DNA from: Verrucomicrobiota bacterium | Lineage (GTDB): Bacteria; Verrucomicrobiota; Verrucomicrobiia; Limisphaerales; UBA9464 | Assembly: GCA_017309115.1 (NCBI GenBank) | Contig: JAFLEF010000008.1 | Coordinates: 62,001 to 126,000, forward strand | DNA length: 64,000 nt | Direction: 5' to 3' | Part shown: positions 16,652 through 24,674 of the stretch, piece after piece | Layout: each line of letters begins with the position of its first letter | Position numbering within the stretch: position 1 is the stretch's first letter | Translations under genes and position numbers: made by a program | The notes under the pieces: generated by a model | What the model saw: only the letters and a program-made list of their open reading frames with translations | Told to the model about the DNA's origin: nothing | Database searches by the model: none

Positions 16652-18325
16652 TCAGAGTCCGATCAAGGCCGCTTGGGGCGCGGGCAGCGGCAACAATCCG
16701 GTGTTGTCGAAGACGTACCGGCCGCGGGGACGAGGCGGGCGATCCTTCTTCTCGGCTTTGGGGGCCTTGGGAGTCGCCGGAGCCGGCTCCGGACGGGGAG
16801 CAGGCTTCTTGGCGGTTTCCAAAGGACCGTTGGCGAACTCGATCACGTGGCCCTGATGAATCAACCAGTGCAGGTTGCTCAGGAGTTCCTGCTGCTCGGC
16901 TGTTGGGCCGGAATCAGTCGTTGCCACCGGGGCCACTGGGGTGGCTTCAGCCGGGGTGCCCTCTGCGGAAGGTTCCGCCACCGGGGTGGGAGCAGCCGGA
17001 GCGGAGGCCGGCGTGGGCGCCAGCGACTCCATCAACTTCTTCCGGGTGGTTCCCGGATTGGCATTGATGAACTCAATGATCCGTTTGAGGCCCGGCTGAA
17101 CCGCTGTCGTCTCGAGATCGAGATAATGCGGACGGGCGACTGAAACGTGCACGACCGTCTTGTCGCGCTTGAAGAACTGCAAACCGGCTTGGGCGAAAGC
17201 GCTGCTCAGAGCCGTCATGGTACGAATCGGGAAGCGACGTTCCCGATCCAAGGTGACGCGCAGCAGGCGGAGCAGGGGTTCTGGCAGACGCGGCGCATTC
17301 GGAGCCCGCTTGAGCATCCAGCTGCTGACTTCCTTCACCAGATTCGGAGCGTGAACCGCTTTGAAGTGCGCCTCGACCTCGTTGAGGGAGCCCAGGCTCT
17401 GCGCCTCTGGCACATTGAGTGTGGTGTATTCCAGCCGGTTGCTCTGGCTCTCGACCCACTGCTTGACCGCCGCCTCGTCTTTCACGATGCGGACACGGTT
17501 CTTGAAGTAGTCGAACGGCATGCGCGGAGCCCGTTGAGCGTGCACCTCACGGAGGCGTTCCTGGTAGCCGTGGTAATTGGGCGGGCCGAGAACGATCTCG
17601 TCGAACATGGCGACCAACGTCCAGACGCCTTTGGGCGGATCACAAGGTTGCTTCTGGGTCTGGTAGAAGGTGTCGAAGTGGGCGTCGAGGGCGTGCTGCC
17701 AAGCGTCGGCTTCGCTGAGCCAAACACTGTCGTCCAACGAGCAGACGAACAGGCGCTGCATTGGCTGGCCGTCCTTGCCTCGGATCACCCGGAAGGTGAC
17801 TTCGTAACGGTCAGGCTTCTGGATGACCAAGCCGGCGACTTCGAGCAACGGATAGGCTCGGCCACCCAACTTAATCTGCCGACCGAGCGACGACACGCCG
17901 GCGGGATCCGGACGCAATTCGATGTCGACCGGGATCAGCGGCTCAGGAGCTTCCCGGCGATCGTCCCGACGGAAATCCCGGCGCGGACCACCCTGGCCCT
18001 GCTGCGTGGGATCCCACTTCAGGCCCGCTCCACCGGGTCCTCCGGGGCCACCCGGCCCGCCGGGTCCACCCGGACGGGGTCCGAAATCACGGCGCGGTCC
18101 CCGATCCGGACCTCGAGGCCCGTCCCGGCGCGGACCGCGGTCGTTGCGCGGGCCACCGGGGCGAGGGGGTCGGTCTCCACGAGGGCCTCGGAAGTCGCCC
18201 CGACCCGCCCCTTCATTGCCATCATATTTGGCATATTTGGTGGTGGGTTCGGTCGCCGAAGATTGGGCCCAAGCGGGGAGAAACGCTTTCTCTAAGTCAA
18301 TCGCGAGGTCGAGAGGTTCACTCAT
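16652..18325 (-). CDS. Verrucomicrobial protein of unknown function with a disordered RGG/PGG-rich N-terminal region
   Basis: 557 residues, not a family I can name. Residues about 30-130 are low-complexity Arg/Gly/Pro/Asp (for example RGPRRDGPRGPDRGPRR and GGPGGPGGPGG), like RNA-binding RGG boxes in other proteins. Residues about 135-430 look globular. The C-terminal third has a winged-helix-like segment (LKRIIEFINANPGTTRKK) then an Ala/Pro-rich linker and a second short helix region (LLSNLHWLIHQGHVIEF). No signal peptide or membrane segment is seen, so it is probably cytoplasmic. A role in nucleic-acid binding is inference from composition. A strong terminator follows. Confidence 0.7.
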   Translation of the reverse strand: MSEPLDLAIDLEKAFLPAWAQSSATEPTTKYAKYDGNEGAGRGDFRGPRGDRPPRPGGPRNDRGPRRDGPRGPDRGPRRDFGPRPGGPGGPGGPGGPGGAGLKWDPTQQGQGGPRRDFRRDDRREAPEPLIPVDIELRPDPAGVSSLGRQIKLGGRAYPLLEVAGLVIQKPDRYEVTFRVIRGKDGQPMQRLFVCSLDDSVWLSEADAWQHALDAHFDTFYQTQKQPCDPPKGVWTLVAMFDEIVLGPPNYHGYQERLREVHAQRAPRMPFDYFKNRVRIVKDEAAVKQWVESQSNRLEYTTLNVPEAQSLGSLNEVEAHFKAVHAPNLVKEVSSWMLKRAPNAPRLPEPLLRLLRVTLDRERRFPIRTMTALSSAFAQAGLQFFKRDKTVVHVSVARPHYLDLETTAVQPGLKRIIEFINANPGTTRKKLMESLAPTPASAPAAPTPVAEPSAEGTPAEATPVAPVATTDSGPTAEQQELLSNLHWLIHQGHVIEFANGPLETAKKPAPRPEPAPATPKAPKAEKKDRPPRPRGRYVFDNTGLLPLPAPQAALIGL

Positions 18326-18571
18326 ATTTGGAAAGGGCCCCGCGGCTCGGCAGGGCTTGCACTATTTGTAAAAGCGGGCGGACGATGGGGAGCGGTTAAT
18401 TGAATTGCAAGCGCCACGATCGATTTCAAACCACCATCCCACGATGGGGCCAATCGACCGGACACAGTGCTTGTTCGCAAACAGTATGCCGCGAGCGAAA
18501 GAATTGATCAAATGGTCAAATCGTCCAGCTGACATCGGTTGGCCCGAATCGCTTTCCACGTATTCTTTCGC

Positions 18572-19420
18572 ATGCCGGAACTTCCCGAAGTTGAGGTCTT
18601 GGTGCGCCATCTCGATCCGCAGTTGCGGGGGCGCCGTATTCTGGGGGTCGAGGTGGGACGGCCCCGGGTGATCCGACCCCATTCGCCCGCCGATCTGGCT
18701 CGTTCCCTGGTCGGACGTCGCATCGAGCAGGTCCGTCGTCGAGCCAAGTATCTGGTTTTCGATCTGGAGAATTCCGGGGAGACCGGCCCCCAGTTCATTC
18801 TGGGCCATTTAGGAATGACCGGTCGAATGTTCCTGCAGTCGGCTGACGAGGAACTGCCCCGGCATGCCGCCGTTTGGCTGACGCTGGACCAGGGTCGCTG
18901 GGTGTTTGAAGACACCCGGTACTTCGGTCGCTTCCACTTGGATTCATCCGTGCTGGCCGAACTCGGTCCAGAACCGCTCGCCCCGGACTTTACCGCCGAT
19001 CGCTTGGCCGCCGGGCTCGAACGCTTCACCCAACCGATCAAGGTCAAGTTGCTCGACCAAACTCTGTTGGCCGGAGTCGGAAACATTTATGCCAGTGAAG
19101 CGCTCTTTCGGGCCGGGATTTCCCCGAAGCGGGCGGCCAACCGACTGACGCGCCCTCAAGTGCAACGGCTTTGGGCGTCGATCCGAGAAGTACTGCAGGA
19201 AGCGATTCAGGGCGGTTCCACTCTGCCGCTTGACTTCGCCGGCGCCCAACCCGGGCTGTTCTACTACGGGCTTCAGGAAGGTTCGGGCTCTTCCTACGAG
19301 GAACGGCTCCGAGTGTACGATCGGCTGGGGAAACCCTGTTACCACTGCCAGACCCCCATTCGGCATTTGGTCCAGGCCGCCCGGAGTACCTATTTTTGTC
19401 CGCGTTGCCAGCTGCGCTGA
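18572..19420 (+). CDS. mutM: Formamidopyrimidine-DNA glycosylase (Fpg/MutM)
   Basis: Base-excision repair glycosylase/AP lyase that removes 8-oxoguanine and formamidopyrimidines. 282 residues. The protein starts MPELPEVEVL, so the catalytic proline becomes N-terminal after Met removal and Glu3 follows. The beta-clamp lysine is in RRAKYLVFDL, the H2TH region contains LLAGVGNIYASEALF, and the C-terminal zinc finger has CYHC...CPRC spacing (CX2C-X16-CX2C). ATG 18572 is fixed by the required N-terminus. All key residues seen are intact. Confidence 0.97.
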   Translation: MPELPEVEVLVRHLDPQLRGRRILGVEVGRPRVIRPHSPADLARSLVGRRIEQVRRRAKYLVFDLENSGETGPQFILGHLGMTGRMFLQSADEELPRHAAVWLTLDQGRWVFEDTRYFGRFHLDSSVLAELGPEPLAPDFTADRLAAGLERFTQPIKVKLLDQTLLAGVGNIYASEALFRAGISPKRAANRLTRPQVQRLWASIREVLQEAIQGGSTLPLDFAGAQPGLFYYGLQEGSGSSYEERLRVYDRLGKPCYHCQTPIRHLVQAARSTYFCPRCQLR

Positions 19421-19487
19421 CGGCGGGAAACGATTTCGGTTTTGAGATTCGCCGGCCGTCGTCACAGGATCGTCGCGTTCTCACGTT

Positions 19488-21026
19488 ATGGCGAAACGAA
19501 CCCTGTTCATCGGCGTTGATTCCGGAACGCAATCCACCAAGGCCCTCGTTATCGAGGCGAAGTCGGGTCAGGTCCTGGGCGAAGGCGCCGCCAAGTATGG
19601 CCTGTTGCCCAACCTTCCGCCGGGAGCCAAGGAGCAACACCCCGACCTCTGGGTCAAAGCCCTGATCAAATCCGTCCAGGAAGCTCTCAAAGCCGCCAAG
19701 GCCAGTGCTTCCGAGGTGGTTGCCTTGGGGGTGAGCGGACAGCAGCATGGGTTTGTTCCGCTGGATGCTGCGGGGAAGGTGATTCGTCCGGCCAAACTGT
19801 GGTGCGACACCACCACCGCAGAGGAGTGCGCTGCCATTACCGCCGCTGTGGGCGGTCCCAAATCCACGCTGAAGGCGATCGGTAACGCGGTCCTGCCGGG
19901 CTTCACCGCCGGCAAGATCCTCTGGCTGAAGCGGCATGAACCCGAGAACTTCGCCCGTTTGGCCACGGTGCTCCTGCCGCACGACTATTTGAACTTCTGG
20001 CTGACCGGAGCGCGCTTCATGGAATTTGGCGATGCGTCCGGCACTGCCCTCATGGATGTCCGCAAGCGTCAGTGGAGCGATGCCGTGGTGCGGGCGATCG
20101 ATCCGGAGTTGGCTGGCAAGCTGCCGACGCTGTCGCCCAGTGACGAGCCCGCGGGTCGTCTGACCGCCGCCGCCGCGCGGAAATTGGGACTGAACGAAGG
20201 CATCCTGGTCAGCGCCGGCGGGGGCGACAACATGATGGGTGCCATTGGCACGGGAAACACCCGCGAAGGCGTGGTCACGGCCAGCCTGGGAACCAGCGGC
20301 ACCATCTACGCCTGTGCGTCCAAGCCAGTGGTGGATCCGCAGGGCGAGATCGCCGCCTTCTGCGACTCAGGTAACCAGTGGCTGCCGTTGCTCTGCACCA
20401 TGAATGTCACCGTGGCCACGGAAATGGTCCGCAACGACTTTGGATTGGATCACGCCGCCTTTGAGAAGGCCGCCGCCAAGGCTCCGGTCGGCTCCGACGG
20501 ATTGCTCCTTCTGCCGTATCTCGAAGGTGAGCGGACGCCCAATGTGCCGGATGGAACCGGCGTTTTCTTCGGGGTTCGGCCGCAAACTTTTACCGCCAGC
20601 CACTTTGCCCGGGCCGCCATGGAAGGTGTGACCCTGGGCATGAACTACGGACTGCGCCGGTTGGCGCAATTAGGCGTCAAGGCCACGCAGGTTCGCGCTA
20701 CCGGCGGCGGCGCCCGATCGAAGTTGTGGCGGCAGATCATGGCGGATTGTTTCCAGGCCGAAGTGGTCACCTTGAAGGTGGCGGAAGGTGCTGCGTTTGG
20801 GGCGGCCTTGCAGGCCTTGTGGTGCTGGCGGCGGCAAGCGGGTGAGGCGATCGGGTTGGCCGAGGTCACGGATCAGTATGTTCGGCTCAACACCGGAGAA
20901 ACGACCGCACCTCGGGCGGAAGCCGGCGCCCGTTATGCCGAACTGCAATCGCTGCAGGACACCTTAAGCCACAGTCTGCGTCCGGCCTTTGGCGCGCACC
21001 GGCGTTACCTCGCGGCGGGCGCTTGA
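19488..21026 (+). CDS. xylB: Xylulokinase (FGGY family)
   Basis: Phosphorylates D-xylulose to D-xylulose 5-phosphate for the pentose phosphate pathway. 512 residues, normal for the family. The N-terminal ATPase motif GVDSGTQSTKALV, the substrate region GVSGQQHGFV (which distinguishes xylulokinases within FGGY kinases) and the C-terminal ATP-site motif ATGGGARSKLWRQIMAD are all present. No xylose isomerase (xylA) or transporter lies alongside. Other FGGY kinases are possible, but SGQQHG favours xylulokinase. Confidence 0.9.
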   Translation: MAKRTLFIGVDSGTQSTKALVIEAKSGQVLGEGAAKYGLLPNLPPGAKEQHPDLWVKALIKSVQEALKAAKASASEVVALGVSGQQHGFVPLDAAGKVIRPAKLWCDTTTAEECAAITAAVGGPKSTLKAIGNAVLPGFTAGKILWLKRHEPENFARLATVLLPHDYLNFWLTGARFMEFGDASGTALMDVRKRQWSDAVVRAIDPELAGKLPTLSPSDEPAGRLTAAAARKLGLNEGILVSAGGGDNMMGAIGTGNTREGVVTASLGTSGTIYACASKPVVDPQGEIAAFCDSGNQWLPLLCTMNVTVATEMVRNDFGLDHAAFEKAAAKAPVGSDGLLLLPYLEGERTPNVPDGTGVFFGVRPQTFTASHFARAAMEGVTLGMNYGLRRLAQLGVKATQVRATGGGARSKLWRQIMADCFQAEVVTLKVAEGAAFGAALQALWCWRRQAGEAIGLAEVTDQYVRLNTGETTAPRAEAGARYAELQSLQDTLSHSLRPAFGAHRRYLAAGA

Positions 21027-21080
21027 TAGTTCCCCGCGCTTCGGCTGGTCGGCAGCCGGTGGAATGGGTACGATTCGGAA

Positions 21081-22205
21081 ATGGATCCGACGAACGCGGC
21101 CCACTCCCGAGTGCAGGGCGAGGTGGTGTATCTCTACGCGTTCGACATTGCGTATGAGATGAGCCGCGAGCCGCTGCGCGAGTTGCTCGGCCAGCCGGTC
21201 GCGCAGTTCAGCGTGGACATCAGCCGACGCGGACCCCGGAACCTGCTGTTCCATCAGCCGCAGATGGTCCGTCTGCCGCCGCAGGAACGGCGCGGGCCCT
21301 TCGGATCCCTCCGAATCGAAACGACCATCAAAATTCTGCCGGTGGGGGCGATCAGCATTTCGTTTCGGCTGCCGTTCGTCGTGGATCGTCTGGAGCAGTT
21401 GGTCGAGTACCACGACCTGCAGTTCAATAATGGTTCCCTCAACGACGAAGCCCGAACCCTGGCGGAACGGGTGCGCCAGGATCTGAAGGCTCACATTCTC
21501 CGACCGGTTGATCAGCTGGCGGAAGAAGAGGCCTATACCGTGTTCTGTCTCAATTCCCCGGTGTGCGGCGAGGCGGGAACTCCGCTACGGGCTGAGCTCT
21601 GGCTGGAACACAACCGGCGAATGGTGGCGTCCATCCTGACCCAGGAGAAGTCGGAGGGACTGTCCCGTCAGGAAGCCGTGGAATCCACCAGCCGCAGTCT
21701 CAGCTATTACGAGGATGACCTCGTGGTCATCGACTGGGATGCCGCGCTTTTGATTGATCAGCCCAAGGATTTCGACGAGACGCTGCACATTCTGGAGTTG
21801 GCCAATGTGCAGTTGGCGGAACTGGAGGCGTATGATCGGGTTCTGGATTCGGCATTGGAACGCAGTTATCGGGACCTGGGTTCCACCCCGATGCGCCGTC
21901 GGGCGGACGTGTTGCGGGACTTGCGCGAACTCCGCATCGACATGGCCCGCTTCAATGACGAGCTGTCGAACATCACCAAGTTTTTTGGCGACTGGCATCT
22001 GGCCCGGGTCTACGAGGCAGTGGCGGCGCGGTTTCATTTGTCGGACTGGCACCGGGCAGTCTCGGACAAGCTCAAGACCCTCGACGAACTGCATCAGTTG
22101 CTGAAGTCCGATCAGAGCAACCGCTGGATGATGATTCTCGAAGTGACCATCGTGCTTCTGTTCATCATCGATCTGGCGATCCTGTTCACCGGCGCGGGGC
22201 ACTGA
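21081..22205 (+). CDS. C-terminally membrane-anchored protein resembling RMD1/DUF155
   Basis: 374 residues. No signal peptide; the only clear membrane segment is at the extreme C-terminus (about 348-370, ILEVTIVLLFIIDLAILF), so the bulk faces the cytoplasm. The C-terminal half, with an acidic VVIDWDAALLID stretch, a long helical region and a tail-anchor preceded by LDELHQLLKSDQSNR, follows the layout of RMD1/DUF155 proteins, which occur in yeast mitochondria and bacteria and have no clear enzymatic role. The match is by overall layout, so alternatives remain open. It starts 54 bp after xylB. Confidence 0.6.
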   Translation: MDPTNAAHSRVQGEVVYLYAFDIAYEMSREPLRELLGQPVAQFSVDISRRGPRNLLFHQPQMVRLPPQERRGPFGSLRIETTIKILPVGAISISFRLPFVVDRLEQLVEYHDLQFNNGSLNDEARTLAERVRQDLKAHILRPVDQLAEEEAYTVFCLNSPVCGEAGTPLRAELWLEHNRRMVASILTQEKSEGLSRQEAVESTSRSLSYYEDDLVVIDWDAALLIDQPKDFDETLHILELANVQLAELEAYDRVLDSALERSYRDLGSTPMRRRADVLRDLRELRIDMARFNDELSNITKFFGDWHLARVYEAVAARFHLSDWHRAVSDKLKTLDELHQLLKSDQSNRWMMILEVTIVLLFIIDLAILFTGAGH

Positions 22206-22792
22206 GGGGGTAGGGATGAGCCGCTGGGCTGTCCCCGTGATTCCGAGTGGAGCGAAGGATTCGCGGCCGGTTGGTGGTCAGCGTTCGAAGTCGTTCCGGA
22301 CTGGACGTACCGAAGCGGCATTCAGACGGGTCTCCCGCGGAGGGCGCGGAGAACGCGGAGAAGGGGAGCAATCTGGAAAACATGAAAACAGGAAAAAGAC
22401 GGAGAGAGGTGAGAAGGGGTGAAAGTAGGACGGGAAGAAGGGGCGCTTTGGCTGCCCGGTCGGGCGAGGTTGGTGTAGCCGCCGACGGAAGGAGGCGCCA
22501 TCCAATCGCTCACGCGTCACCAGAGCTTTCGCCGGTGGAGTTCGGAACAGGTGGGATTCGCGCGAAGCGTTTGGAGGGCGGCAGCCCTCTGCCGCTTTGG
22601 GGCGTATGGATGGCGGCTAGGGTTTCAGAATGTTCCGACGAGACAGCAGCCAGGGGAGAGTTGAGAGGTGATGGGACTTGCTCGCTGAGCGGATAGGGAG
22701 CAAGAAGGGGCGTTCTTTCTGCCAAAAAGAATCTGCGTTCAATCTGCGATTAATCTGCGGTTCACCCTGATTTCTCAACTATCGACTGCTTT
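22206..22792. repeat. Intergenic mosaic of repeat fragments
   Basis: No gene supported. Pieces in order: a diverged family H-like segment (about 22245-22329); a family G block (22330-22407, TCTCCCGCGGAGG then CGCGGAG units and a GAAAACAGGAAAAAGACGG tail); broken A and B pieces (about 22458-22520, GGTCGGGCGAGG then GTAGCCGCCGACGG); a truncated family C left half (22561-22660, CGCGAAGCGTTTGGA); and a family F block of ATCTGCG units (22729-22765). Confidence 0.65.
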
Positions 22793-23242
22793 GTGAAGAC
22801 CTCGTACCTCTGGTTGCTGATGAGCCTCCTGCTGGCGGCCGGGGTTGGCTCGTATCGGTGGCAGACTCGTCCAATCGAAGACGAAGATGCGTTGCCGGCG
22901 ATGATCAGAGGGATCACCAATCGGGTGGATCCCCGCCAGCTCCAAGCTTGGGCGCTCGCGGCGATTCAGAACGAACGGTCCCGGACGACCAACGAGTGGC
23001 CGATGGGGTTCGAGTACCTGTCAGAGTTTGTTCGAACCAATCCTCCTCCAGGCTTTGACGGCCAGCCGCAGATCACCGTCGATCCCGGAGGTTCGGGATT
23101 AGACCGCGCGTCCGTTCGGATTCTCTATCCTGGGGGATTTTTGACCTGGGGTGTGACCGCGGGCGCGTCGAATTTCTGGCTGCCGGACACCCGACATATC
23201 ACGGAATGGATTCCCGGGGTGTACCTTCACTATCTCCCGTAG
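22793..23242 (+). CDS. Hypothetical protein with N-terminal membrane anchor
   Basis: 149 residues from a GTG at 22793. A hydrophobic segment at about 5-20 (LWLLMSLLLAAGVGS) anchors or exports the protein; the rest is soluble (RTTNEWPMGFEYL, PGGFLTWGVTAGA). No family recognised. It begins 28 bp after a family F repeat block. Base composition and codon use resemble the surrounding genes, so it is probably a real coding region. Confidence 0.55.
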   Translation: MKTSYLWLLMSLLLAAGVGSYRWQTRPIEDEDALPAMIRGITNRVDPRQLQAWALAAIQNERSRTTNEWPMGFEYLSEFVRTNPPPGFDGQPQITVDPGGSGLDRASVRILYPGGFLTWGVTAGASNFWLPDTRHITEWIPGVYLHYLP

Positions 23243-23268
23243 AAGACTTGAAGCGAGACGGGGATCTC

Positions 23269-23643
23269 ATGAAGCGCCAACTTAGGGCTGCGTTCGTTTG
23301 TTTCGAATGTCGGAAGGTGTTCAAGCGGCCGTCGCATCGCCGGGTGGGCGATGGCCATCAGGTGCTCGTTCGGGCTTCGGTGTGTCCGGAGTGTCAGTGT
23401 CTTCTTCAGCCCGTGGGAGACGCTTTTCGTGCGCCCCGAAAGGACGATTTGGCCGCTTGGAAGGAGGTGGAACGAGATATTCGGCGTGGGCGAACCTTCG
23501 TTCGAAACGAGCAGTGGGAACGTAAGCCTAACCCGACGTCCCAACGGAGCTCCGGGGTTGTTCCCTCACTCTTTCAATTGCCGGCTCGGAAGCGAGGCGG
23601 GGTCGCGAGACCCAGCGACAAGTCGACGATTCATCGAGTTTGA
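23269..23643 (+). CDS. Small zinc-ribbon-like protein
   Basis: 124 residues from ATG 23269, 26 bp after the previous stop. Two CxxC pairs (CFECRKVF and CPECQCLL, about 29 residues apart) suggest a zinc ribbon; the rest is basic and probably disordered (ERKPNPTSQRSSG). Function unknown. The C-terminal third shows no family resemblance and may be unconstrained. Confidence 0.5.
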   Translation: MKRQLRAAFVCFECRKVFKRPSHRRVGDGHQVLVRASVCPECQCLLQPVGDAFRAPRKDDLAAWKEVERDIRRGRTFVRNEQWERKPNPTSQRSSGVVPSLFQLPARKRGGVARPSDKSTIHRV

Positions 23644-23945
23644 ACGCTGTGTCCGCGAGAGGCCGCCGACATCAGCTACAAACTGGGGGGAACCTCGGAG
23701 GATCGAGGCCCTTCAACGCTCGGCAGGAATGACCGTAGCGTCCTAGCGGTCGCGCCGTTGCCGGTGGTACCTTCACCACCGCTCGCAAGATCAACGTCAA
23801 CGCAGTGGCCATTAAAGCTGGCCTGACGGACAGCGATCTGGTGGTGGGGATCTGAGGTCGGGAGCTTGGGGGCACCTCCGGGTGGTACTTGCCGTGACGC
23901 CTTGGATCCGAGTATCAATTCACCGCAGATCAGCCCAAATAGGCG
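23644..23945. other. Intergenic stretch with a possible gene remnant
   Basis: No intact gene. Between 23739 and 23855 the plus strand reads TARKINVNAVAIKAGLTDSD and then a stop; this is protein-like, but the frame is closed upstream by a TAG at 23736, so it may be the tail of a decayed gene. Nothing else is seen in the gap. Confidence 0.3.
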
Positions 23946-24353
23946 ATGTCCAATGAGGAGACCATAGCGGCGAAAGCCCACATTTACACGGAAGTCCATT
24001 GGATCACCGCCACAACCCTTGCGTGGAACGGGTTCAATTTGACCGAGAGTAGCTTTTTCCACGGAACTTTCCTGGGTTTCCTCGCCTGTTTTGTGATCAC
24101 GCTGATTGCGGCCACCTGTATTCTGACACGGTTTGAGAGATACCGTGAGTTGGATATCCCAAATTCAAAGGATTCGGCATCGAGTGCCAAAACTCCCAAA
24201 AGTCAGCTGAGGAATGCACTTGCTGCATGGAAGAGTGTTCCCGCCGTGTTCTGCGAGTTCAGCGGGTCTGCACTGTATTTTTCTATGGTGCTCCTAAGTG
24301 GCGCTGGGGTAACCGTCGCTTCCTTTGGGAGCATTCGAGCCGTCTTGAAGTGA
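23946..24353 (+). CDS. Hypothetical membrane protein
   Basis: 135 residues from ATG 23946. Two hydrophobic segments (about 40-60, GFLACFVITLIAATCIL, and about 108-128, ALYFSMVLLSGAGVTVASF) flank a Ser/Lys-rich hydrophilic loop. No family recognised. Locally lower GC than its neighbours, which is compatible with acquisition from elsewhere. It ends before a truncated family C repeat. Confidence 0.5.
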   Translation: MSNEETIAAKAHIYTEVHWITATTLAWNGFNLTESSFFHGTFLGFLACFVITLIAATCILTRFERYRELDIPNSKDSASSAKTPKSQLRNALAAWKSVPAVFCEFSGSALYFSMVLLSGAGVTVASFGSIRAVLK

Positions 24354-24423
24354 GCTGCGAAGAGATCGACCCGAGTTTCTTTTTCGAGATTCATCTCCTC
24401 CCCATTCTGGAACGGTCGGTGGT

Positions 24424-24534
24424 CTTGGGGCGCGTCGATGGCGGGTGGGGGTTCGGAGGAGCTGACGTGTCACTCGGCGGGACGAAAAGCGGTAGCTCCG
24501 CTGCGCTGCGCGACCGCAGTCCAAACGCTTCGCG
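24424..24534 (+). repeat. Family C repeat, right-hand part
   Basis: Left-truncated copy with the internal GGGACGAAAAGCGGTAGC and the right end TCCAAACGCTTCGCG. It occupies most of the gap between 24353 and 24675; the rest of that gap shows nothing else. Confidence 0.65.
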
Positions 24535-24674
24535 TACCTCCCCCCGTTTGTCCCTTCCGATCGCTCAGCTGCTAGGACTGCGTGTCCCCGAGCCGAGGGA
24601 TGGCGTTGTCGGGATTTGAACACTTCTCGAAAAAGGGGAATCCTTCACTATCTTGCGGTTCGTCGCGCGACACC

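Noticed and set aside
17147..18295. Plus-strand frame opposite the RGG-type protein with a Gly/Pro-rich end
   Set aside because: The complement of a Gly/Pro-rich coding sequence also reads Gly/Pro-rich. The minus strand has the better globular part and a UUCG terminator in the right place.
23676..24062. 128-codon minus-strand frame
   Set aside because: No family match; it overlaps the start of the better-supported membrane protein gene at 23946 and an area that looks like decayed sequence.
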